Shown here piece by piece: positions 5,778 to 12,810 of a stretch of 21,201 bases of DNA (the first letter of the stretch is position 1; each line of letters opens with the position of its first letter). The notes under the pieces are model-generated. The model had not been told where the DNA came from, made no database searches, and saw nothing but the letters and a program-made list of their open reading frames with translations. A program made the position numbers and the translations under genes. Location: positions 19,347 through 40,547 of the forward strand of contig DCGW01000030.1 of NCBI GenBank assembly GCA_002315335.1. The letters are read 5' to 3'. The stretch is from Firmicutes bacterium UBA1768 (lineage in GTDB: Bacteria; Bacillota; Clostridia; Peptostreptococcales; Anaerovoracaceae).

Positions 5778-7235
5778 ATGAGTATCAGAACTATAAAGAA
5801 AAATAATGATAACATCGACAAAAGCATGATTTCAGAGGTTCTGAAGGATAACGAAAAGAGAGCCAACCGACTTTCGATTTACATCTTCGGTTCATTTCTT
5901 GTCATATTAGCATTAGATATTCTGCTTACAGTTTTGGGAGTGTTTAAGCTGAATTTCTATAGATATTATTTAGGTTCTCTCATAGTGGCAATCGGTTGTC
6001 TCGTGCCGATAATAGCTTATAAATCCAAAAGAGTGTCGCCCCATATTCTTAAATGGATAAATCTGTTCTGCATAATATTTGTCGTTGCATGGTGTGATCT
6101 TGTTTCCGCATACAATTCCACACTTTTAATGGCTGTACCAATAGTGTTTGCCGTTATATATTTTTCCGAAAAAACAACCGTAATCACATACATAGCAGCT
6201 ATCATTACCTTTGCCTTTACAGCCTACTTCGGCGCGGCATATTATTCAATAATAGATGCCAACCATATTAAGGTGGCGGATGGTACGTTGCTTATCATTA
6301 ATGGAACCCTGAAGCAGACTCTTATTGATTACGGTTACAGAAATGCTCAGTATATCACCGATATGATGAGTATGAGTTATTTCCCACGAGTTCTGATTTC
6401 AATAATATACCTTGTTCTTGCTATTGCCATCACCAAATTCGGATATTATATGCTGGTAAAGCAGGCTCAGACGACCGCTGATGCCACCAGAACCGGCACT
6501 GAGCTGAAGTTCGCCGGCGAGCTTCAGGCAAACGCTCTCCCCCTCTTCTCTTCGATAAACGGAAAGTATAACTTCGAGGTCGCAGGCAGCATGAAGGCCG
6601 CAAAGGAAGCCGGCGGAGACTTTTACGACTTTAAAATGATTGACGAGAGCCATCTTGCTCTGATAATAGCAGACGTATCAGGCAAAGGCATTCCTGCCGC
6701 CATGTTCATGATGTCTTCAAAGGAAAAGCTTCGAAGTGCATTATCTCCTCAGAAGTCTCCGGGTGAAATAATGTTTGAGGTTAACAATCTGATATTTGAA
6801 AACAATAAGAGATTGATGTTTGTGACCCTCTGGCTTGGAATTATCGATATAAATACAGGTATTATGACTTCAGTTAATTCTGGTCACCTTGATCCGATAA
6901 TAAAAAAATCGTCTGGAAGTTTTGAAGTAATGCAGGAAAAACGCGGCCCTGCTGTAGGTATTCGCAAGGATAAAAGCTATCCGGAGCACGAGTACAAGCT
7001 TGAGGCCGGCGATATTCTTGTACTGTATACAGACGGAGTTACCGAAGCTCGTAACGAAGAAAATAAAATGTATGAAATTGAAGGTTTTGTTAATGGTTTG
7101 AATCAGTCCTTCGCCAACAAAAGTCCTTCTGCTGATGAGGTCAACACTTCACTCAGCCAGCAGATTTCCTCTTTTGTCGGAAAGGCAGAGCAGGCTGATG
7201 ATATTACAACCTTAATCTTTAAATACCTTAATTAA
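5778..7235 (+). CDS. Membrane-bound SpoIIE/RsbU-type PP2C serine phosphatase
   Basis: A 485-aa protein with five to six membrane helices in residues 34-226 and a C-terminal SpoIIE-type PP2C phosphatase domain from about 243 to 484. Metal-binding motifs are present: GGDFYDF (Asp281), IADVSGKGIPAAMFM (Asp299), NSGHLDP (368-372), VLYTDGVTEA (Asp419) and ADDIT (Asp474). Family members dephosphorylate anti-sigma factor antagonists (RsbV/SpoIIAA type) in partner-switching circuits or act in adenylate/guanylate-like signalling. No PAS, GAF or HAMP domain was seen, so the membrane part is the likely sensor. The start at 5778 was chosen over an in-frame 5646 codon because GTGAGGAAAAG precedes it and the longer form would overlap the upstream gene. 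No anti-sigma factor or STAS protein is in the window, so the target is unknown. Confidence 0.92.
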   Translation: MSIRTIKKNNDNIDKSMISEVLKDNEKRANRLSIYIFGSFLVILALDILLTVLGVFKLNFYRYYLGSLIVAIGCLVPIIAYKSKRVSPHILKWINLFCIIFVVAWCDLVSAYNSTLLMAVPIVFAVIYFSEKTTVITYIAAIITFAFTAYFGAAYYSIIDANHIKVADGTLLIINGTLKQTLIDYGYRNAQYITDMMSMSYFPRVLISIIYLVLAIAITKFGYYMLVKQAQTTADATRTGTELKFAGELQANALPLFSSINGKYNFEVAGSMKAAKEAGGDFYDFKMIDESHLALIIADVSGKGIPAAMFMMSSKEKLRSALSPQKSPGEIMFEVNNLIFENNKRLMFVTLWLGIIDINTGIMTSVNSGHLDPIIKKSSGSFEVMQEKRGPAVGIRKDKSYPEHEYKLEAGDILVLYTDGVTEARNEENKMYEIEGFVNGLNQSFANKSPSADEVNTSLSQQISSFVGKAEQADDITTLIFKYLN

Positions 7236-7243
7236 TATTCAAT

Positions 7244-7280
7244 AAAAAAAGCATCAGCCACCGGAATGAACGGTGGCTGA
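7244..7280 (-). terminator. Convergent (bidirectional) terminator between phosphatase and phosphoesterase
   Basis: TCAGCCACCG pairs with CGGTGGCTGA (10 bp, 7-nt loop, 7254-7280). On the minus strand it is followed, after 4 nt, by T7 (7244-7250), making a good terminator for the metallophosphoesterase, whose stop is 6 bp away. On the plus strand the tail AAATTCTTA is weaker. It lies between two convergent genes and probably serves both. Confidence 0.8.
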
Positions 7281-7285
7281 AATTC

Positions 7286-8710
7286 TTATGAGAAGAGATG
7301 ATTGATATAGATATATATTTTATTGAAATTCAATTTTAAATAATACAGCATTCTGTTAAACAGAGCTTCAATAGTAGTTTTATTTGTGCTTGATACATTG
7401 GTTGAGATTGGTTTTCCCTCCTTGCCATATGCGTTGACAGGATAAATATACATGGTGTAATCCGCTTCTCCAGAAGGAAGAACATATGTTTCGGTCAATG
7501 TTTCAGGCGTAGGCGTTACATAAAACTTCGACCAGTTTTTCCAGGTGGCAACCTCCGTTCCGCTATTGTCTTTCAATACAAATCTATAAGAGTGGACTAT
7601 ATCGCCTTCATCCCCTTGTTGAATTTTCGCCTGTTCAAAGGTGAAAATGATTTTACCGTCAACAATTGAATCAATAGTGATTTTTGCATCCTCAGGAAAA
7701 ACAGGTTCCTTTGAATTTTGCTTCCTGATCTCATTATTGTATTTAAACGTATCCGGCTTATCCTTTACCTGTGTTGAGGTATCGAAGGTCCAAACCTGAT
7801 TTTCAATATCCATACCAGAGATAAGATCATGGGTTGTGACTTTTACTTTGCTTCCACTTACATTTACCATCACACACTGCACATAACCCTTTTCTGCAGG
7901 TTTGGTACTGCTTCCATATCCCGATTCCAGCTCCAAATATGAGAGCGTTACAGTGTTAATAGCTGTAAAGGTCCCCTGCCAGATTGACTGGGGATGGTTA
8001 TTAGTTGCATGGCTGTGACCTCCAAACAGTACTACCTGTGGATAATCGTCGAACAGCGCTTTGTCTAATTTTCCATACCACTCCTCCGAAACATAAACCG
8101 TGTTCTTAATCTGATGGTGTGCAAATACGAAAATAGGTTTATTCCCAGTGTCCTGCTGAGCAATCCTAAGCTGGTCCTTCAACCATTCTTTTAAATAGGA
8201 ATAATCGTTTTTATTATTACCTTCAGCAGGGCTCAAGGTTATAAAATGATAGCCATTAATTTTATAATGAGCTTTGATTTCATCACCTGTTATTGCTTTG
8301 AATGTACATTCAGAGCCACTTCTGTCATGGTTTCCCAGGCTTTCATGTATACTGATATTTTTCAAATCAGCTGCAGCCAGGGTTGCCTTATATCTTTCAT
8401 ACTGAAGAAGACTTCCATTATTAGTAAGGTCTCCGACAACAAAAATACTGTCTGCTTTCTCATTATTAAAGTACAGCAGCGTCTCTAACAAATTAATTTG
8501 CTCTTTACAGATAGTATTTCCAATATGAACATCGGAAATAACTCCGAAGTCAACTCCTTCGGCACTTGAGCTGCCCTCAATAATAACACCATTTTCTTTG
8601 AGCTGGTCATCAGTCAGACCAACGTTATTCTCCTGCGCGATTGTTGGCACATAAGCTAATACAGCGACCAATACTGCCGCTATTATCAGTAATATTTTCA
8701 GTTTTTTCAT
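7286..8710 (-). CDS. Secreted or membrane-anchored metallophosphoesterase
   Basis: A 474-aa exported protein with an N-terminal signal/anchor (KKLKILLIIAAVLVAVLAYV, residues 2-21). The calcineurin-like metallophosphatase domain runs from about 54 to 295 with the five classical blocks: ISDVHIGN (Asp60, His62), VVGDLTNNG (Asp94), LGNHDRSG (Asn127, His128), FAHHQIKN (His198) and FGGHSHA (His232, His234). The region around 340-440 has the strand pattern and VNAYGKEGKPISTNV ending of an Ig/fibronectin-like domain. The C terminus (LYYLKLNFNKIYIYIN) is hydrophobic and basic. The substrate (nucleotide, phospholipid or cell-wall phosphate) cannot be told. The start at 8710 was chosen because GGAGG lies 4 nt before this ATG; an in-frame start 24 nt upstream lacks such a site. 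Confidence 0.87.
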   Translation of the reverse strand: MKKLKILLIIAAVLVAVLAYVPTIAQENNVGLTDDQLKENGVIIEGSSSAEGVDFGVISDVHIGNTICKEQINLLETLLYFNNEKADSIFVVGDLTNNGSLLQYERYKATLAAADLKNISIHESLGNHDRSGSECTFKAITGDEIKAHYKINGYHFITLSPAEGNNKNDYSYLKEWLKDQLRIAQQDTGNKPIFVFAHHQIKNTVYVSEEWYGKLDKALFDDYPQVVLFGGHSHATNNHPQSIWQGTFTAINTVTLSYLELESGYGSSTKPAEKGYVQCVMVNVSGSKVKVTTHDLISGMDIENQVWTFDTSTQVKDKPDTFKYNNEIRKQNSKEPVFPEDAKITIDSIVDGKIIFTFEQAKIQQGDEGDIVHSYRFVLKDNSGTEVATWKNWSKFYVTPTPETLTETYVLPSGEADYTMYIYPVNAYGKEGKPISTNVSSTNKTTIEALFNRMLYYLKLNFNKIYIYINHLFS

Positions 8711-8743
8711 GGCTCCTCCATAGCAAATTATCAAACAATAATC

Positions 8744-8752
8744 ATTTTAACA
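8744..8752 (-). promoter_or_regulatory. Possible extended -10 promoter for the metallophosphoesterase
   Basis: On the minus strand TGT directly precedes TAAAAT (8744-8749), an extended -10 element 34 bp upstream of the ATG. No good -35 box was found at 16-18 bp. Confidence 0.35.
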
Positions 8753-8800
8753 CAATTTAGCGCAGTAATCATCATTTCTTTACGCCAAATGAAGCTTCAT

Positions 8801-9487
8801 CTACATCATTGATAGAATTTCGTCATCAGTAAGCAGCTCAGGGTTCTCCACCCTTTTTAGTCTTCCGGGCTTTCCTGACAGCACATAAATATCAGCCGCA
8901 AGAGCTCTTGCCTCACTTATACTATGCGTTATCAGTATGGTAGTAATATTATGAACTTCACTAACCTCTTTAAACCAGACGTGGAGCTTTCTTCGTGTGA
9001 TTTCATCTAAAGCAGAAAAAGGCTCATCTAAAAGCATAAGCTCACTATTCGACAAAAATGTTCTTAAAAGTGCAGCCCTTTGTCTCATTCCTCCAGAAAG
9101 CTGTGCCGGATAAAGCCCCTCACAGCCATCAAGCCCGAACTCTTCTAAACAGCTTTTAACAAGCATTTCCGCGTCTGCCTTGTCATAGCCTTTCAGGGTC
9201 AGAGGAAAACAAAGGTTTTGCAGGAGCCTCCTGTGTTCAAGCAGCAGGTCCTTTTGCTGCATATAACCAACACAACCCGGCTTTCCGGTAATATCTCTGC
9301 CATTATAGATAACCGTGCCCTCATCTGGAGAATCAAGACCCGAAAGAATGTTGAAAAATGTGGTTTTTCCCACTCCGGAAGGACCAATTATTGCTGTAGT
9401 CCTCCCTTTTTCAACCTCGAAGCAAGGAATATCTATGATAGTGTCTCCCCTGTACCTCATTATTATATCTTTTGCGATTAATAGCAT
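8801..9487 (-). CDS. thiZ: ThiZ-like ABC transporter ATPase subunit
   Basis: A 228-aa ATP-binding subunit of a NitT/TauT-type importer. Walker A GPSGVGKTT is at 35-43, the Q-loop in GYMQQKD at 74-80, the signature LSGGMRQR at 130-137, Walker B LMLLDEP at 150-156, and the switch His in LITHSISEA near 188. It powers import with the permease and binding protein encoded just upstream. The start was set at the ATG at 9487 because GAGGTG lies immediately before it; an upstream GTG overlaps that site. It is the last gene of the riboswitch-controlled operon, with a 23-bp gap after the binding protein. The symbol rests on operon context, not on sequence alone. Confidence 0.88.
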   Translation of the reverse strand: MLLIAKDIIMRYRGDTIIDIPCFEVEKGRTTAIIGPSGVGKTTFFNILSGLDSPDEGTVIYNGRDITGKPGCVGYMQQKDLLLEHRRLLQNLCFPLTLKGYDKADAEMLVKSCLEEFGLDGCEGLYPAQLSGGMRQRAALLRTFLSNSELMLLDEPFSALDEITRRKLHVWFKEVSEVHNITTILITHSISEARALAADIYVLSGKPGRLKRVENPELLTDDEILSMM

Positions 9488-9510
9488 ATTCACCTCTTAA
9501 AAATGAAGTC

Positions 9511-10488
9511 CTAGCCCCACACATAACCTATTCCGTTGAGGTCATGCTCAAGCAGGCCCTGTTCATACATCCAGTCGTAAAAGTCATTCCACCTGTTGCT
9601 GTCAATATATCCCCAGCAAGGAGCATCCGCAATAAACTCATCCTTCAGGTAATCAAGACCGGCTCTTACCTGCTCTTCATCAAGCTCAGGAACTGCTTTT
9701 ATTAATATTTTTGCTGCCTCTTCAGGGTTATTAACGCAGTACTCATAGCCTTTAGTTGCAGCTCTTAAAAATGCCCTTTCAACCTCAACATTATCATTAA
9801 TAAAATCATTATTAGCTATAATAACAGGTGTATAGTAATCGAGAATTGGATCAACATCAGCAAACCTCATAAAGTTACAGTCAAGACCGGAAAGCTCACA
9901 GGCAGTTTTCTCTGTGCCCTCATAGACCCAGATCGAGTCAATATCAGCAGAAAGCGCCGAAATAGCATCATAAGCTGCCCCAGGAACAACCTCAAGCTTT
10001 GAGAAATCACCGCCGTCCTTCTTCATAGCATATTCCATAACAGCCAGTTCTGTAGGAAGCTGGTAGGAAGCATAGGTTTTCCCCTCAAGGTCTTTAAAAG
10101 ACTTAATATTTTTGGATTTAAGAGAAATAATCCCAGTAGTATTATGCTGAATTATCGCAGCAATCGCGGTTACAGGCATCATATCCTCAGGTTCCGAATC
10201 AAAGGCTGCAGCAAGGCTATCCTGAAAATCAACTCCGAACTGCGCCTGACCGGCAGCAACCATTGCAACAGCTCCATCCTCAGGCGGCATTACAATTTCA
10301 AGGTTTATCCCCTCTTCCTCAAAGTATCCGAGCTCCTTTGCCACATAAATTCCAGCGTGATTTACATTCGGAGTCCAGTCAAGGACAAAGGTAACATCAG
10401 ATAAACCATCTTCGCTTTTCGTGCTTCCGCAGCCGCAGGCAGCAAGTACAATTATTAACGATAAAAGTATACAGAATAATTTTTTCAT
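9511..10488 (-). CDS. thiY: ThiY-like thiamine-pyrimidine-precursor binding lipoprotein
   Basis: A 325-aa substrate-binding lipoprotein. The signal peptide ends in a lipobox VLAAC (Cys18), so the mature protein should be lipid-anchored outside the membrane. The NMT1/THI5-like domain is clear: VTFVLDWTPNVNHAGIYVAKELGYFEEEGINLEI (32-65), the GAVAMVAAGQAQFGV segment, the KDLEGKTYASYQLPTE segment, and a C-terminal WGYIDSNRWNDFYDWMYEQGLL. Known ThiY proteins bind formylaminopyrimidine, a thiamine breakdown product salvaged into HMP. The TPP riboswitch upstream supports this ligand class over other NMT1-family ligands. The ATG at 10488 was chosen over a TTG two codons earlier; the permease stop codon is just 2 nt upstream. 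Confidence 0.9.
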   Translation of the reverse strand: MKKLFCILLSLIIVLAACGCGSTKSEDGLSDVTFVLDWTPNVNHAGIYVAKELGYFEEEGINLEIVMPPEDGAVAMVAAGQAQFGVDFQDSLAAAFDSEPEDMMPVTAIAAIIQHNTTGIISLKSKNIKSFKDLEGKTYASYQLPTELAVMEYAMKKDGGDFSKLEVVPGAAYDAISALSADIDSIWVYEGTEKTACELSGLDCNFMRFADVDPILDYYTPVIIANNDFINDNVEVERAFLRAATKGYEYCVNNPEEAAKILIKAVPELDEEQVRAGLDYLKDEFIADAPCWGYIDSNRWNDFYDWMYEQGLLEHDLNGIGYVWG

Positions 10489-10490
10489 AA

Positions 10491-11231
10491 TCAAACACTC
10501 TCTTCCATATTTTTCCAGGGCATTGCCCTTACTTCAATTATTTCTACTATTTTTATTAAAATTAAACTTATAATGCTGATTACCAGAATAATTGCAAACA
10601 TTTCATCATAAGCGAAGCTCTTTCTTGCAAGAGTCATATATACGCCAAGACCCGCCTGGCCTCCAAGCCATTCCGCAATAACAGCGCCCACAACAGAATA
10701 AGCGACCGCTATTTTCAGTCCGGAAAAGAAGGATGGCAAGGCTTCAGGGAGCTTAATTTCCCTTAAAATCAGTCCATAACCAGCATTCATAGACTTGAAA
10801 AGTCTTATCTGATCCTGGTCTGCCAACTTAAAACCAGTTGACAGACTGACCGCCACAGGGAAAAAGCAGACAAGAAAAATCAGAACAACCTTAGGCAATA
10901 TTCCGTAACCGAGCCACAGTACAAGGAGCGGAGCGATAGCAATTACAGGTATGGTTTGCGACACGACGAGAGCAGGAAAAACAATTTTTTCCATCAGCTC
11001 AAACCTGTCCATGATTATGCATATTCCGAAAGAAAATACGATTGCAAGAGCCAGACCTAAGCCGGCTTCAAGAAGCGAAATCGAAGTGTGGTAGCCTATC
11101 AGACCGATGTTCTCTATCAGGGCTTTGACAGTTTCCTCGGGAGATGGCAGCATAAACTTAGGAACTGCTGTTGAATGGCTGAGCAAGGCCCATATTATTA
11201 TTAAAGCTATAAGTAAAATATATTTCTTCAT
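10491..11231 (-). CDS. thiX: ThiX-like ABC transporter permease
   Basis: A 246-aa inner membrane permease of the BPD_transp_1 class with about six membrane helices. The EAA-type coupling loop is visible near residues 157-190 (EIKLPEALPSFFSGLKIAVAYSVVGAVIAEWLGG), the site that contacts the ATPase. It is the first gene after the TPP riboswitch and is nearly coupled to the binding protein gene (2-nt gap). The start at 11231 (MKKY) is provisional: no clear ribosome site precedes it, and a TTG four codons earlier is possible. The substrate is inferred from the riboswitch and the binding protein. Confidence 0.88.
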   Translation of the reverse strand: MKKYILLIALIIIWALLSHSTAVPKFMLPSPEETVKALIENIGLIGYHTSISLLEAGLGLALAIVFSFGICIIMDRFELMEKIVFPALVVSQTIPVIAIAPLLVLWLGYGILPKVVLIFLVCFFPVAVSLSTGFKLADQDQIRLFKSMNAGYGLILREIKLPEALPSFFSGLKIAVAYSVVGAVIAEWLGGQAGLGVYMTLARKSFAYDEMFAIILVISIISLILIKIVEIIEVRAMPWKNMEESV

Positions 11232-11271
11232 AACAGCATACAACAGCTGAAACAGCTGCCCTCAAAAGCAA

Positions 11272-11295
11272 TAAAAAAAGTTCCCAAAGGGAACT
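11272..11295 (-). terminator. Riboswitch-controlled transcription terminator
   Basis: On the minus strand AGTTCCC-TTT-GGGAACT (7-bp stem) is followed directly by T7. It sits between the TPP aptamer and the permease start. The GGGAAC of the aptamer's 3' end (11309-11314) can pair with this hairpin's GTTCCC arm, forming the alternative antiterminator. Confidence 0.9.
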
Positions 11296-11306
11296 GAAAT
11301 TAAAAA

Positions 11307-11384
11307 CTGTTCCCTACGCCGGTATTATCCGGATCAGGTTATAAGGATTGAAGCGAGCTTCTCTCAGCCAAACGGCACTCCCAC
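11307..11384 (-). promoter_or_regulatory. TPP riboswitch (THI element) aptamer
   Basis: The minus strand carries the hallmarks of the TPP aptamer: GGGAGTGCC at the 5' side, CTGAGAGAAGC, then ACCTGATCCGGATAATACC followed by GGCGTAGGGAAC. Thiamine pyrophosphate binding stabilises the aptamer and hence the downstream terminator, turning the importer off when TPP is plentiful. Confidence 0.97.
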
Positions 11385-11449
11385 AAAAATATTTGTTTTA
11401 TCTTCACGAACAGCAAAACATTAATATGCCCGCGACTTGAATTTTCATA

Positions 11450-11478
11450 ATAATAGCACTATTAGTTAAATGTGTCAA
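11450..11478 (-). promoter_or_regulatory. Sigma-A promoter of the thiXYZ-like operon
   Basis: On the minus strand a perfect TTGACA (11473-11478) and TATTAT (11450-11455) are spaced by 17 bp. The transcript would start near 11443, about 60 nt before the aptamer. The promoter begins only 8 bp past the end of the neighbouring small acidic gene. Confidence 0.85.
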
Positions 11479-11485
11479 TTATTAC

Positions 11486-11731
11486 TTAATCTTCTTTCTC
11501 GTATTCTTCCATGAGGTCTTCTCTTACCTCATCCTCAATTACCTCCATCATATGCTCGGCAAAGTCAGCCGCCTCGTCTTCGGCAATTTTAGTTGCAGCT
11601 TCATCGTCACCGCCGTTCATATTATATGTAATCATATAGGCTTCAGTAAACTTTTCTTTATAGAGTCTGTCGTATTCCTCGTCAAGCTTCTCCTGAACAA
11701 GCTTTTCAAATTCTTCGTTAGAAATCTTCAT
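11486..11731 (-). CDS. Small, very acidic protein of unknown function
   Basis: An 81-aa protein with 29 Asp/Glu residues (about 36%), predicted largely helical, with no membrane segment or signal peptide. I do not recognise a family. The segment GGDDEAATKIAEDEAADFAEHM (45-66) is the most distinctive part. GGAGGG lies 5 nt before the ATG, which supports real translation. It follows the EamA transporter by 51 bp with no terminator between, so they may be co-transcribed. Confidence 0.65.
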   Translation of the reverse strand: MKISNEEFEKLVQEKLDEEYDRLYKEKFTEAYMITYNMNGGDDEAATKIAEDEAADFAEHMMEVIEDEVREDLMEEYEKED

Positions 11732-11782
11732 CTATGCCCTCCAAACAATTTCCATAATTTTCCATATTATCTCCACTCCTTA

Positions 11783-12652
11783 CTATTTCTTCGCAGAGAA
11801 CAGGAAGAGACCAAATATAATAATTGCGGCACCAACGTACATTCCCATAGTCGGTATTTCAAACACTATCAGAAATCCCAAAAGCATTGCAATTGCCGGC
11901 TGTATGAACATGAAGTTAGTAACCTCAGTTGTCTTTTCTGCCATTGATAAGGCTTTGGTCCAGAGCAGATAAGCCGTAGCCGAAGGCAGAAAGCCTAAAT
12001 ATGCAACAGCGAACCAGTGCTTAAGTGAAGCAGCTGCTGCCTGTTCAACGCCTCCGAACGGCATAAATACCATTAACATGATAGCGCCAATAATAATGCT
12101 GTAGGCGGTTGCCTGAAGAGCTGTGTATGACCTTGTAAGCCTCCTCTGCAACAGGTTGTAACCTGCAAGGAAAATAGCTGCAGCCAGCATCCAGAATATT
12201 CCTGCGTTAATAGAAAGTACACCATCCCAAAGCATGAGCAAAACTATACCGAAGAAACAGATTCCGATAGCAACCCAGCCCCCAACCTTGATCTTTTCTT
12301 TAAAAAGAATTCTCGCAAAGATGGCGGTAATTACTGGAGTAACCGCAATTACTATACAAGCGGTAGCTGAGGTCAGCATATATATACCTTTATTAAAAAC
12401 AAGCTGATACGCAGAAAAGCCTATGGTCGCAGATAATATATATACCGGAATATCCTTCTTTTTCGGCAGGCCTATTTTCTTGATTATTCCGAAAACAAGC
12501 ATAAATATGCCTGCGAATATAAACCTGTACATGCTCAGTACCGGTACCGTGAAAACCTCCTGTGCAATTTTAGTAAATGCAAACGAGCTTGCCCACAGAG
12601 TTACGGTAATAAGTGCAAAAATATGGTAATTTTTAACCTTCAGACCTTTCAC
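11783..12652 (-). CDS. EamA-domain (DMT superfamily) transporter
   Basis: A 289-aa protein with two EamA repeats and about ten membrane helices, typical of drug/metabolite exporters. The N-terminal FALITVTLWASSFAFTKIA is the usual first helix; the second repeat starts near GIFWMLAAAIFLAGYNLLQRR, and the C-terminal half contains ATAYLLWTKAL and the closing GAAIIIFGLFLF. The start was set at GTG 12652 because GAAGG stands 7-8 nt before it; a TTG six codons upstream is the alternative, and there is no ATG nearby. The substrate cannot be deduced. Confidence 0.88.
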   Translation of the reverse strand: MKGLKVKNYHIFALITVTLWASSFAFTKIAQEVFTVPVLSMYRFIFAGIFMLVFGIIKKIGLPKKKDIPVYILSATIGFSAYQLVFNKGIYMLTSATACIVIAVTPVITAIFARILFKEKIKVGGWVAIGICFFGIVLLMLWDGVLSINAGIFWMLAAAIFLAGYNLLQRRLTRSYTALQATAYSIIIGAIMLMVFMPFGGVEQAAAASLKHWFAVAYLGFLPSATAYLLWTKALSMAEKTTEVTNFMFIQPAIAMLLGFLIVFEIPTMGMYVGAAIIIFGLFLFSAKK

Positions 12653-12700
12653 TTGATCGCCTTCTTTCAAATTATTTAAAATATTTCAAATTTTTTCAAA

Positions 12701-12730
12701 ATTATATCATATTTACTCACTAAAGCACAA
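12701..12730 (-). promoter_or_regulatory. Promoter of the EamA transporter
   Basis: On the minus strand TATAAT (12701-12706) is preceded by a TGA extended -10 triplet, with TTGTGC (12725-12730) 18 bp upstream. It is back-to-back with the promoter of the CofE-like gene; the two -35 boxes are 8 bp apart. Confidence 0.75.
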
Positions 12731-12738
12731 TAAAATAA

Positions 12739-12767
12739 TTGCACTTTGACGATAATTGGATTATAAT
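12739..12767 (+). promoter_or_regulatory. Promoter of the CofE-like gene
   Basis: TTGCAC (12739-12744) and a perfect TATAAT (12762-12767) are spaced by 17 bp. The start near 12774 gives a leader of about 37 nt with AAGGAGTG before the ATG. Confidence 0.8.
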
Positions 12768-12810
12768 ATTCGATGGCTTTAAAGTTAATCCATAATAAGG
12801 AGTGTTGAAA

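Noticed and set aside
8789..8800. ATGAAGCTTCAT palindrome after the ABC ATPase gene
   Set aside because: It is a perfect 12-bp palindrome but is followed by no T run and overlaps the gene end; too weak to call a terminator.
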